Shown here one piece after another: positions 1-7,119 of a stretch of 35,970 bases of DNA; the stretch's first letter is position 1; every line of letters starts with the position of its first letter. The stretch comes from JAVBQF01 sp031549195 (GTDB taxonomy: Bacteria > Bacillota_I > Bacilli_A > RF39 > UBA660): the NCBI GenBank assembly GCA_031549195.1, contig JAVBQF010000029.1:1-35970 (forward strand), written 5' to 3'. A program made the position numbers and the translations under genes. The notes below the pieces were generated by a model, which was given only the letters and a program-made list of their open reading frames with translations, did not search any database and was not told where the DNA came from.

Positions 1-804
1 AATAATGATGTAGTTAAAATAAATACTAGTAGATCTTCAGTTGGACCATCAAAAGAGTGGTTAAATATTGCTTTTACTACTCAAGCTAAGAGCAAAATAA
101 AAACATTCTTTTCCAAAAGTGAAAAAGAGAAGAATATTGAAAAAGGTAAGGTGTCAATTGAAAAGGAACTTAGAAGAAGAAGAATCGCTTTTAATGATTT
201 TTTAACAGAAGAAAATATTAATATAATACTAAAGGAAACAAAATTAGCTACTATTGAAGATGTTTATTTGTATATTGGTAGTAATAAATTGGGACTTCGA
301 TATGTTATAGGTTTAATAATAAAGGATAATACTAATGAACCTAGGACAAAGGAAGTGCCAAAGGAAAGTGATGCTGCTGTAATAATAGAAGGAATTGATA
401 ATATTAAGGTTAATTTGGCTAATTGTTGCAACCCTATACCGGGTGATGATATTGTTGGTTACATAACAAAAGGTAACGGTATAAGTGTTCATAGAAGTAG
501 TTGTCCAAACCTAGAATTTTTAGACAATAGAATGATAACAGTTAATTGGAATAATAGTGTAGTAGGAAAGTATTTGACAACAATACTTATATATCTTGAT
601 AATAATGAAAAAGCAATGCTTGATATTATGCAGAAAGCCAGTGTATCAAATATTATTATTGATAGTATCAAAACACTTAATAAACAGGATACTATTACAT
701 ATGAAATAGGTTGCTGGGTAAAGAATGCTAATCACTTAAATAATTATATTAGAGATTTAAATAATTTGTCATATATAGAAAATGTAATGAGGATAATAAG
801 ATGA
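1..804 (+). CDS. relA: RelA/SpoT (p)ppGpp synthetase/hydrolase, C-terminal part (5' end outside window)
   Basis: The reading frame is open from base 1, so the gene is cut by the window edge and only the C-terminal 267 residues are visible. The opening residues (VGPSKEWL, then a helical stretch ending KGKVSIEKELRRR) match the end of the TGS domain and the helical region of long RSH proteins. Next comes a conserved-cysteine domain (NCCNPIPGDD, later HRSSC), then an ACT-like regulatory domain to the end. The synthetase and hydrolase domains are not visible, so the catalytic state cannot be judged. The TGA stop overlaps the dtd start (ATGA), which implies translational coupling. The relA-dtd order is common in Firmicutes. 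Confidence 0.93.
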   Translation, partial: NNDVVKINTSRSSVGPSKEWLNIAFTTQAKSKIKTFFSKSEKEKNIEKGKVSIEKELRRRRIAFNDFLTEENINIILKETKLATIEDVYLYIGSNKLGLRYVIGLIIKDNTNEPRTKEVPKESDAAVIIEGIDNIKVNLANCCNPIPGDDIVGYITKGNGISVHRSSCPNLEFLDNRMITVNWNNSVVGKYLTTILIYLDNNEKAMLDIMQKASVSNIIIDSIKTLNKQDTITYEIGCWVKNANHLNNYIRDLNNLSYIENVMRIIR

Positions 805-1235
805 GAGTAGTAGTGCAAAGAAGTATGGAGTCATCTGTTGAAGTTGATTGTAAAGTGGTTGGGAAAATTGATAAAGGACTAGTTCTTCTCGTTGGATTTA
901 CTCACGATGATACTAAAGAAGAAATAGATTATTTAGTAAATAAAATAATAAATTTGAGAATATTTGATGATAATAATGGTATAATGAATTTAAGTGTAAA
1001 AGATATAGAGGGTAGTATTTTATCAATCTCTCAATTTACTTTATATGGCGATACTGTAAAAGGAAATAGACCAAGTTATATTAATGCTTTAGGTGGTAAC
1101 GAGGCTGTAAAGTTATATGAGTATTTTAATGATAGGTTAGAAGAATATATACATGTTGAAAAAGGTATCTTTGGAGCGGATATGAAAGTATCTTTAATAA
1201 ATGATGGGCCTGTTACAATATGTTTGGAAAAATAG
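801..1235 (+). CDS. dtd: D-aminoacyl-tRNA deacylase
   Basis: This 144-residue protein has the normal DTD family length. It hydrolyses D-amino acids mischarged onto tRNA (for example D-Tyr-tRNA), so it acts as a translation proofreading enzyme in the cytoplasm. The two family signatures are present: SQFTLYGD in the middle and NDGPVT near the C-terminus, which together form the cross-subunit active site of the homodimer. The N-terminus MRVVVQRSMESSVEV is typical. The start codon overlaps the relA stop, and a strong AGGAGG follows at the end of the gene for the next ORF, so relA, dtd and the following membrane gene look like one transcript. Confidence 0.95.
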   Translation: MRVVVQRSMESSVEVDCKVVGKIDKGLVLLVGFTHDDTKEEIDYLVNKIINLRIFDDNNGIMNLSVKDIEGSILSISQFTLYGDTVKGNRPSYINALGGNEAVKLYEYFNDRLEEYIHVEKGIFGADMKVSLINDGPVTICLEK

Positions 1236-1244
1236 GAGGAAAAT

Positions 1245-2318
1245 ATGGAAAAAAACAAACTAAATTATAAATTGTTAAATGTATTAATACTTGCAGTAAT
1301 TATTTATATCGGATTAATTACAATGGGCTATTGGGGAGGCTTTATATCAAAATTAATTTCGATAATATTACCATTTGCAATTGCTTTTGCTATAGCTTAT
1401 TCATTATATCCACTTGTGAAAATACTTAAGGATAAAGGGTTAACTAATAATCTTTCGGTAGGAATAGTTGTAGTAGCAATATTATTTATTGTTGTTGGGC
1501 TTATTTGGATGACTGTACCACTCGTATATGAGCAGTTAATATCTTTATCAACAATGATAGGAGAAGTAATAGAAGACTTTTCAACTAAGTTTGAAGTTAA
1601 TCTTGGTGATTTTCAAACAACTATTAATGATATGCTTAATAATATGATTAAGTCTGTTGGACAATATGTATCTGATGGTACAGTAGATCTTGTTGGTAAA
1701 TCAATAGATTTCTTAACCAAATTTGTTATTATAGCAACTGTATCAGTATACTTTCTACTTGATATGGAGAAAATTAGAAAATCAATTAAGAATTTACTTG
1801 CAAGAAGAAAAAAGAAGAGCAAATTATATGCATTTACTAGACAGGCTGATAAGGAACTAAGTCAATACTTGTATGGTTTATTAATGTTTATGGTAGTGCA
1901 GTTTATTGAGTATTCATTATTATTTAGAATAGTTGGTCATCCAAACTGGTTACTTCTTGGAATATTAGCATCGCTTACAACAGTGATACCATATTTTGGA
2001 GGTGTGATAACAAATATTATTGCTGTTATTCTTGCTTCAGTAGTGTCAACAAAACTATTTGTTGCAACATTAATAATTTGTTTTGTATTCCCTAATATAG
2101 ATGGTTATATTATATCTCCTAAGATATATGGCAAAACAAATAATATCAATCCATTATTATCGATATTCGCTGTATTTGCAGGTGGCGCGCTATTTGGTAT
2201 TTCAGGTATAATAATATCATTACCACTTTATATAATTATTAGATGTTTATATAATTTCTATAAAGAAGATATTGTAGATAAAATAGAAGATATTAAAGAT
2301 GGAAGTTTACAGAAATAA
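1245..2318 (+). CDS. AI-2E family transporter-like membrane protein (PF01594 type)
   Basis: This 357-residue polytopic membrane protein has about eight hydrophobic segments. There is a pair near the N-terminus, one near residue 70-90, an amphipathic stretch (about 100-150), and several in the C-terminal half. The pattern and motifs (VVQFIEYSLLFRIVGHP, then SLTTVIPYFGG, then a PKIYGKTNNINPLLSIFAVFAGGALFG block) fit the AI-2E/UPF0118 family, which includes the YtvI, YdbI and TqsA types. Members have been linked to autoinducer or ion export, but the substrate here is unknown. Start is supported by AGGAGGAAAAT just upstream, 9 bases after dtd. A hairpin terminator follows. Confidence 0.88.
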   Translation: MEKNKLNYKLLNVLILAVIIYIGLITMGYWGGFISKLISIILPFAIAFAIAYSLYPLVKILKDKGLTNNLSVGIVVVAILFIVVGLIWMTVPLVYEQLISLSTMIGEVIEDFSTKFEVNLGDFQTTINDMLNNMIKSVGQYVSDGTVDLVGKSIDFLTKFVIIATVSVYFLLDMEKIRKSIKNLLARRKKKSKLYAFTRQADKELSQYLYGLLMFMVVQFIEYSLLFRIVGHPNWLLLGILASLTTVIPYFGGVITNIIAVILASVVSTKLFVATLIICFVFPNIDGYIISPKIYGKTNNINPLLSIFAVFAGGALFGISGIIISLPLYIIIRCLYNFYKEDIVDKIEDIKDGSLQK

Positions 2319-2339
2319 ACTTCTTTTTTATATAATATA

Positions 2340-2373
2340 AAAAGGACTTATTAATAAATAATAGAGTCCTTTT
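2340..2373. terminator. Bidirectional intrinsic terminator
   Basis: AAAAGGACT (2340-2348) pairs with AGTCCTTTT (2365-2373) across a 16-base loop, with U-rich sequence on both sides. It lies between convergent genes (the AI-2E family gene on plus and the transglutaminase-like gene on minus) and overlaps the stop codon of the latter, so it can serve both. Confidence 0.75.
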
Positions 2374-3280
2374 ATTTTGATATTTCACTAAATACATTTA
2401 TATCAAAATTGTGCTGTACTTTTTCTTGTTCAAGTAATTCTGTTGTTGAAATTAAAAAGAAAGTATAGTCAAGCGTTTGTTTACCATCACTAGTTATTGG
2501 ATCATCCCAAGTAAGGTCTAAATGATACCACTTACCATCTAGGTATATTACGTTCCATATATGATTTTCGCTTATGACCTTAAAATTTGGTATACCATAG
2601 TTATTTAGAAATATTGCCATAGAGTCAGTATAACCACCACATATTCCATAGCCTTGAAGTAGAGGTCCGTATGCTGTGTTAGAAGCATATCTAGTAATCT
2701 TATTATCGGCCTTATCTGAATCATATTTTGTACTATTAACTATATAGTCATGTACTAGTTTAATTATTTTTCTTTTATCAGTTTCATTACCAACTATCTT
2801 ATTCATTATTTCTTTAACTTTGGTATTTATTGTAGTTATTGTATCGTTATCATATATTTTATTTATTTCAATAGTAATTCTACCTAAAGTATCATAAGTG
2901 GTCATTATACTTTCAAAACTATTGTATGGATGAACGAAAGCATTTACATTTGATAGTGTTTGTTGATCATCTGCAAGAAGCATTACATCATCTATACAGT
3001 TTTTATAATCATCTCCACAGAAGAAAGTAAATTCTTTAACACCGCTATCAATAACTGTATAATAAACATTTAATAATTCCTTTTTATTATCTACTATAAA
3101 TTTATTAGTTAATTGCACATAATTATAGTTTGCCTCTTTATGATAATCATTCTTATATTCTAGTTTAATGTTTGATCTATCCTTTAAGACACTTGCATAA
3201 AAAGTCATGATTTTTTCTTTATTATAATATACAAGTAAGAAAGAAAGAGATAGAAATACTAAATAGAGAAAACGTTTCAT
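2372..3280 (-). CDS. Membrane-anchored transglutaminase-like protein
   Basis: The protein has 302 residues. A hydrophobic N-terminal helix (about residues 3-19) with a short basic start suggests an extracytoplasmic domain anchored in the membrane. Residues 170-262 carry a transglutaminase/protease-like core: GYGICGGYTDS (Cys214), ENHIWNVIYLDGKWYHLDLTWDDP (His240, Asp255), that is, the Cys-His-Asp triad of PF01841-type proteins. These folds may act as peptidases or in cell-wall processing; the substrate here is unknown. Residues 40-165 show no family I recognise. The start follows an AGGTGATAAT ribosome site. It lies downstream of rpsT on the same strand, separated by a modest terminator hairpin. 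Confidence 0.8.
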   Translation of the reverse strand: MKRFLYLVFLSLSFLLVYYNKEKIMTFYASVLKDRSNIKLEYKNDYHKEANYNYVQLTNKFIVDNKKELLNVYYTVIDSGVKEFTFFCGDDYKNCIDDVMLLADDQQTLSNVNAFVHPYNSFESIMTTYDTLGRITIEINKIYDNDTITTINTKVKEIMNKIVGNETDKRKIIKLVHDYIVNSTKYDSDKADNKITRYASNTAYGPLLQGYGICGGYTDSMAIFLNNYGIPNFKVISENHIWNVIYLDGKWYHLDLTWDDPITSDGKQTLDYTFFLISTTELLEQEKVQHNFDINVFSEISK

Positions 3281-3316
3281 ATTATCACCTAATTATATAA
3301 TATCAATAAAAAATGA

Positions 3317-3333
3317 AGTAATCAATGATTACT
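3317..3333 (-). terminator. Terminator after rpsT
   Basis: On the minus strand AGTAATC pairs with GATTACT around a 3-base loop and is followed by TCATTTTTT. The stem includes the rpsT stop codon. The stem is short (7 bp) and AT-rich, so it is probably leaky. Confidence 0.5.
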
Positions 3334-3592
3334 CCATATTATTTTGCATCTTTGCAAGTCTTGATTTTACTCTTGCAGCTTTGTTTTTATGCATTAAACC
3401 GCTTTTTAATGATTTATCAACATTCTTAATTGCAACATCTAAACTACTTTTAGCAACTGCTTTGTCTCCTGCTTTAACAGACTTTTCTAATTTTTTTATT
3501 GATGTTTTTGTTTTAGCAGCAACTGTATTGTTAACTTCTCTTTTTTTAGCACTAGTTAAAACTCTTTTTTTAGCGCTTTTAATATTTGGCAT
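3329..3592 (-). CDS. rpsT: 30S ribosomal protein S20
   Basis: This 87-residue, very basic protein opens MPNIKSAKKRVLTSAKKREVNN and has the KLEKSVKAGDK and MHKNKAARVKSRLAKM segments typical of S20, a 16S rRNA-binding protein of the small subunit. Length is normal. The start is preceded by GAGGTGAGATA on the minus strand. The gene is divergent from gpr; in Bacillus rpsT also neighbours gpr and spoIIP, so this linkage is conserved. Confidence 0.96.
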   Translation of the reverse strand: MPNIKSAKKRVLTSAKKREVNNTVAAKTKTSIKKLEKSVKAGDKAVAKSSLDVAIKNVDKSLKSGLMHKNKAARVKSRLAKMQNNME

Positions 3593-3620
3593 TATCTCAC
3601 CTCACTTTAAAACTATTATT

Positions 3621-3649
3621 ATTTTAGCAAAAAAAGTTATTAAATGCAA
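3621..3649 (-). promoter_or_regulatory. Candidate sigma-A promoter for rpsT
   Basis: Reading the minus strand, TTGCAT (3649-3644), a 17-base spacer and TGC-TAAAAT (-10 at 3626-3621) form a housekeeping promoter with an extended -10. It lies about 30 bases ahead of the rpsT start. Confidence 0.55.
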
Positions 3650-3681
3650 ATAAAAGTTTAAAATATATATAGGTGAATAAA

Positions 3682-4719
3682 ATGAATGAAATAGATTTAT
3701 CAAAATATGCGATTAGAACAGATCTTATTACGGAGATATTGGAAGATAAAGTTGATATTAAAGGTATTAAAAGAGAATACAAAAAAGTTAAGGATATTGA
3801 AATTGAGAGAGTTACTATAGAAAAAGAAGCTATAGAGTTAATAAATAAAAAAGAGGGTATTTATGTAACTATATCTTTTAAGGATGTTACGGACTCTACA
3901 AATAAAGAAAAGGTAGAAAAGGTATTAACAGAGGAAATTAAAATACTTCTTAAAAACAAAGATATTAAAGATGATATGAGAGCATTAATAATAGGCCTTG
4001 GTAATGATGCGTCAACACCAGATGCTCTTGGGCCTAAGGTTATTGATAATATTCTTGTTACAAGACACTTATTTGATATTGATGAAATTAATGTGTCTAG
4101 TGATTATAGACCGGTTTCAGTTCTTACTCCTGGGGTATATGCTACTACTGGTATGGAAACACAATCTATAATAAATGGAATTGTAAAGGAAACTAGACCA
4201 GATTTTTTAATTGTTGTTGATGCTTTGGCAGCTTCTTCGATAGATAGAGTTAATAAAACAATACAATTAACAGATGCTGGAATATCTCCTGGAAGTGGTG
4301 TTGGAAATACAAGGAAAGAATTATCAAAAGAAACTCTAGGCATCCCAGTTATTGCTATTGGAGTGCCTACTGTTGTGGATGCTGTCACTATAGTAAGTGA
4401 TACCATTCACTATCTAATGAAAAAAATGAGTTACAATATTACTAATATTGATAATGCAACAAATAAATTGAAAATAGCAAATAGAATTAATTATTTAGAA
4501 GATAATAACATGATGTTAGATTCAGAAGAAAGAACTAACTTATTGGGTATAATTGGAAGCCTTAGTGATGATGAGATGAGGGAATTAATTCATGAAGTAC
4601 TATCACCAATAGGTTACAATATGATGGTAACTCCAAAGGAGATAGATTTTGTAATAGAAAAATTAAGTATGCTTATTGGCAAAAGCATTAACCAAGCTCT
4701 TCATAAAAGTGTAAAGTGA
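3682..4719 (+). CDS. gpr: GPR germination endopeptidase (spore protease)
   Basis: The protein has 345 residues, the usual size of the GPR aspartic-type protease that degrades small acid-soluble spore proteins during germination. The N-terminus MNEIDLSKYAIRTDLITE is the family hallmark. The core shows IIGLGNDASTPDALGPKV, VDALAASSIDRVNKTIQL, DAGISPGSGVGNTR and GVPTVVDA, which carry the conserved acidic active-site region. I chose ATG 3682 because AGGTGAATAAA gives a normal spacing; an in-frame GTG at 3673 lies in that ribosome site. The family is made as a zymogen in the forespore and self-processes. No clear sigma-G promoter could be confirmed. Confidence 0.95.
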   Translation: MNEIDLSKYAIRTDLITEILEDKVDIKGIKREYKKVKDIEIERVTIEKEAIELINKKEGIYVTISFKDVTDSTNKEKVEKVLTEEIKILLKNKDIKDDMRALIIGLGNDASTPDALGPKVIDNILVTRHLFDIDEINVSSDYRPVSVLTPGVYATTGMETQSIINGIVKETRPDFLIVVDALAASSIDRVNKTIQLTDAGISPGSGVGNTRKELSKETLGIPVIAIGVPTVVDAVTIVSDTIHYLMKKMSYNITNIDNATNKLKIANRINYLEDNNMMLDSEERTNLLGIIGSLSDDEMRELIHEVLSPIGYNMMVTPKEIDFVIEKLSMLIGKSINQALHKSVK

Positions 4720-4732
4720 AGAATAAAATGAT

Positions 4733-4761
4733 TTGTTATTATTTGATATATGATATATTAT
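4733..4761 (+). promoter_or_regulatory. Candidate promoter upstream of the 4786 gene
   Basis: TTGTTA (4733-4738), a 17-base spacer and TATTAT (4756-4761; a TATAAT also sits at 4759-4764) resemble a sigma-A promoter. It suggests this gene can be expressed separately from gpr. Confidence 0.4.
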
Positions 4762-4785
4762 AATAGTATGAAAAGAGGATAAGAG

Positions 4786-5667
4786 ATGAGAAAGTTTTTT
4801 AGTGTATTTTTGATTTTAGTAGGTGTTTCTTTACTGGGATATGGAGGATATCTATATTATCAGAATATAGATGATACTGAAGATAAAAACATTGTGGATA
4901 ATAATGGAGACAATAAGCAATTAACGGAAGATGAGATTGCAGCTAAGAAATTGAAAGATCTTTATGACAAATATTTTTTCGAGCTAGGTTTTTCTTCGGA
5001 TACAACATTAGAATATTTTAAAAAGATGCCACATTCCACTTCTAAAGTTACATATAAGGATTTGGAAAAAACATATATTTTAGAAGTAGCGCTTAAAAAT
5101 ATTGATGAGAATAATGAGTTGCTTGTATATTTTGATAATGAAGACCCAGTGCAGATAGTGCCAAAGGTAAAAGTCCCTTTTACTTTGATAAATGATACAA
5201 TACAGCAATTGTATGGAAATGTTACACAACTTACAGCACCAGAGTTTAATTCTTTGTTAGAAGAAAGAATGTACACTTCACAGTTTAAAGGGTTTGATTT
5301 ACCAGTGGAGTATACTTGTCCACCTCAGGTAGAGAGTGTAGGAAAGATAGAGGGCAATAATATTATATGTATGGAAAGTAGAATGAGCGGACCATACTTT
5401 GGAACGTGGGTAGTAACACGCTCGAAACTGGTCAAGGCAGAAGAAAATGAAAACAACATTTATTTGTATGATGTTTTCTTGTTAGAGATGAAGGATAAAT
5501 GTTATTCTTCTTTAACAAAGGAATTAACATTGGAAGAAGGAGAAAGGTGTTATTTTGACTCTTATCCAATAAATAAATATGATGATCTACAAACCTACAA
5601 ACACACATTTATTAAAAATAGTGATGGAAGCTACACATATGTGAGTAGTGAACCAGTAAATGAATAA
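4786..5667 (+). CDS. Unknown membrane-anchored protein between gpr and spoIIP
   Basis: I do not recognise a family for this 293-residue protein. It has a single N-terminal hydrophobic helix (about residues 4-25, FFSVFLILVGVSLLGYGGYLYY) followed by a polar, acidic linker (NNGDNKQLTEDE) and a soluble domain, so it most likely faces the cell surface (or the forespore-mother cell space). The domain has several cysteines (TCPPQVES, NNIICMES, DKCYSS, GERCYFDS) that could form disulfides. There is no lipobox cysteine after the helix. A GAGGAT ribosome site precedes the ATG. It is inserted between gpr and spoIIP, which are adjacent in Bacillus, and ends at a good terminator. A sporulation role is suggested only by position. 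Confidence 0.8.
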   Translation: MRKFFSVFLILVGVSLLGYGGYLYYQNIDDTEDKNIVDNNGDNKQLTEDEIAAKKLKDLYDKYFFELGFSSDTTLEYFKKMPHSTSKVTYKDLEKTYILEVALKNIDENNELLVYFDNEDPVQIVPKVKVPFTLINDTIQQLYGNVTQLTAPEFNSLLEERMYTSQFKGFDLPVEYTCPPQVESVGKIEGNNIICMESRMSGPYFGTWVVTRSKLVKAEENENNIYLYDVFLLEMKDKCYSSLTKELTLEEGERCYFDSYPINKYDDLQTYKHTFIKNSDGSYTYVSSEPVNE

Positions 5668-5682
5668 ATAATAACTCTTATA

Positions 5683-5716
5683 AATACCACTTGTTAAAAG
5701 TGGTATTTTCTTTTTT
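5683..5716 (+). terminator. Intrinsic terminator after the 4786 gene
   Basis: AATACCACTT (5683-5692) pairs perfectly with AAGTGGTATT (5698-5707) around a 5-base loop and is followed by a T-rich run (TTCTTTTTT). Confidence 0.85.
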
Positions 5717-5793
5717 ATAATTACTTATTATACCTAAAAGTGACAAATTATTAACTATATCACTAATATACTTTAAGTAAGATTGGTGATATT

Positions 5794-6738
5794 ATGAAAA
5801 AAAAACTGAAATTAAGATTACGCTTTAAAGTGTTACTTGTAATAATAGTAACCTCTTTTACATTTATTTATACTGTGAAGTGGTTAGATACAATTAATAT
5901 GAATGTTGAAGATAAGGTATTAAAAGAACTGCTTATAAGTTCTAGTAATTTAAATAGCGAAAATAAAGTGATTAATAAGGTTGTAAGATATATATCAAAT
6001 CTAGATTTAGTTAATCCTGTTAATTTGATGAATGTTAACTATAAAGGACTAATTGAAGAGAGGGTAGTTGTAATAAAACCATCTGAAGATGAGGATAAAG
6101 CTGTAATAGGTGATAAAAATAATAATCCAACTATTTATATTTATAATACACATCAAACGGAGAAATATGCTTCAACTAAGAATGAACTTTATAATATTGA
6201 GCCAGATGTAATAACAGCAAGTTATATGTTGAAAGAAAAGCTTAGAATACTCAAATTAAATGCTATTGTAGAAGATAATAATATATCAGAAATATTAAAG
6301 TCAAATAATTGGAGTTATGCAAGTAGCTACAAAGTATCTAGAATGCTTTTAGAAGATGCTATAAGTAAAAATAAAAAACTTACTTATTATATTGATTTGC
6401 ATAGAGATTCGGTTAATAAAAATATTACAACAGTTAATATAAAAGATAAAAGTTATGCCAAAATATTATTTGTTCTTGGACTTGAACATAAAAACTATAC
6501 ACAGAATTTAAAGGAAATTGAAAAAATAAATAATATATTAGAAAAAAACTATCCAGGTATATCGAGAGGAATATATAAAAAAAGTGGAACTGGTGTTAAT
6601 GGTATTTATAATCAAGACTTCTCTTCGAAATGTATGCTTGTTGAAGTTGGTGGCCATGAAAATAATTTGGAAGAAGTGGCTAATACGATAGATGCTTTAG
6701 CTAATTCATTGAAAGAATATATAGGTGATGGTGCATGA
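5794..6738 (+). CDS. spoIIP: Stage II sporulation protein P (peptidoglycan hydrolase)
   Basis: This protein has 314 residues. A basic N-terminus leads into one transmembrane helix (about residues 12-28), and the domain outside the membrane carries the SpoIIP amidase/endopeptidase signatures: YIYNTHQTEKY (His120, Glu123), YYIDLHRDS (His203) and LVEVGGHENN (Glu284), consistent with its zinc and catalytic residues. In the SpoIIDMP machine it cuts septal peptidoglycan during engulfment. SpoIID and SpoIIM are not in this window. The start is supported by GGTGATATT. It overlaps the next gene by ATGA. In Bacillus it is sigma-E dependent; I could not confirm such a promoter here. Confidence 0.94.
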   Translation: MKKKLKLRLRFKVLLVIIVTSFTFIYTVKWLDTINMNVEDKVLKELLISSSNLNSENKVINKVVRYISNLDLVNPVNLMNVNYKGLIEERVVVIKPSEDEDKAVIGDKNNNPTIYIYNTHQTEKYASTKNELYNIEPDVITASYMLKEKLRILKLNAIVEDNNISEILKSNNWSYASSYKVSRMLLEDAISKNKKLTYYIDLHRDSVNKNITTVNIKDKSYAKILFVLGLEHKNYTQNLKEIEKINNILEKNYPGISRGIYKKSGTGVNGIYNQDFSSKCMLVEVGGHENNLEEVANTIDALANSLKEYIGDGA

Positions 6739-7049
6739 AAGTATTAAAAGTAATTGGAATATTAATAGTTATTTTATTCTTTTGCTTATTCTTTGCAAAT
6801 TCTACTGGTTATTATGAATATAAGCTTAGTAAGAAAACAACACTTACGAGTGAAGCAATTGCACAATTTGAACAAGATATAAAAGATGGTAAGAGTGTTG
6901 ATGTAAAAGATTATATTACAGATGATAAAAAAAATTATGACAATAGTGTATCAAATTTAAATAGAAAAGTATCAAATAGTATTAGTAAAGTGTTCGGAGG
7001 TACACTTAAGTATTTGTTTAAGTATGTTAATCGTGTTGCTAATGAATAA
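6735..7049 (+). CDS. Small membrane-anchored protein in the yqxA position
   Basis: This 104-residue protein has one N-terminal hydrophobic helix (about residues 4-22) and a soluble tail containing TSEAIAQFEQDIKDGKSVDVKDYI followed by an amphipathic, Ser/Asn-rich C-terminal helix. It starts inside the spoIIP stop (ATGA), so translation is coupled. Bacillus has a similarly small membrane protein gene (yqxA) right after spoIIP. The position matches, but I cannot claim sequence homology. The first part of the terminator stem contains its stop codon. Confidence 0.8.
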   Translation: MKVLKVIGILIVILFFCLFFANSTGYYEYKLSKKTTLTSEAIAQFEQDIKDGKSVDVKDYITDDKKNYDNSVSNLNRKVSNSISKVFGGTLKYLFKYVNRVANE

Positions 7050-7070
7050 GATATACTTATTCATTTTTTT
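7041..7070 (+). terminator. Strong intrinsic terminator after the spoIIP operon
   Basis: AATGAATAAG (7041-7050) pairs perfectly with CTTATTCATT (7055-7064 region) and is followed by six T. The stem contains the stop codon of the preceding gene. Confidence 0.85.
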
Positions 7071-7072
7071 GA

Positions 7073-7109
7073 TTGACATTATTCTTAACTCGGTATAATA
7101 TAGTGTCAA
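7073..7109 (+). promoter_or_regulatory. Promoter with overlapping dyad ahead of the HTH-SDR gene
   Basis: TTGACA (7073-7078) and TATAAT (7094-7099) form a near-consensus sigma-A promoter, with a short 15-base spacer. TTGACA is also the left half of an inverted repeat whose right half is TGTCAA (7104-7109), bracketing the -10 box and the expected start site. The short spacer plus this dyad is the kind of layout where a bound regulator controls the promoter. Operator function is inference. Confidence 0.55.
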
Positions 7110-7119
7110 GGGTGATGCT

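Noticed and set aside
3381..3653. Plus-strand 90-codon frame over rpsT
   Set aside because: It is the complement of rpsT, whose identity is certain.
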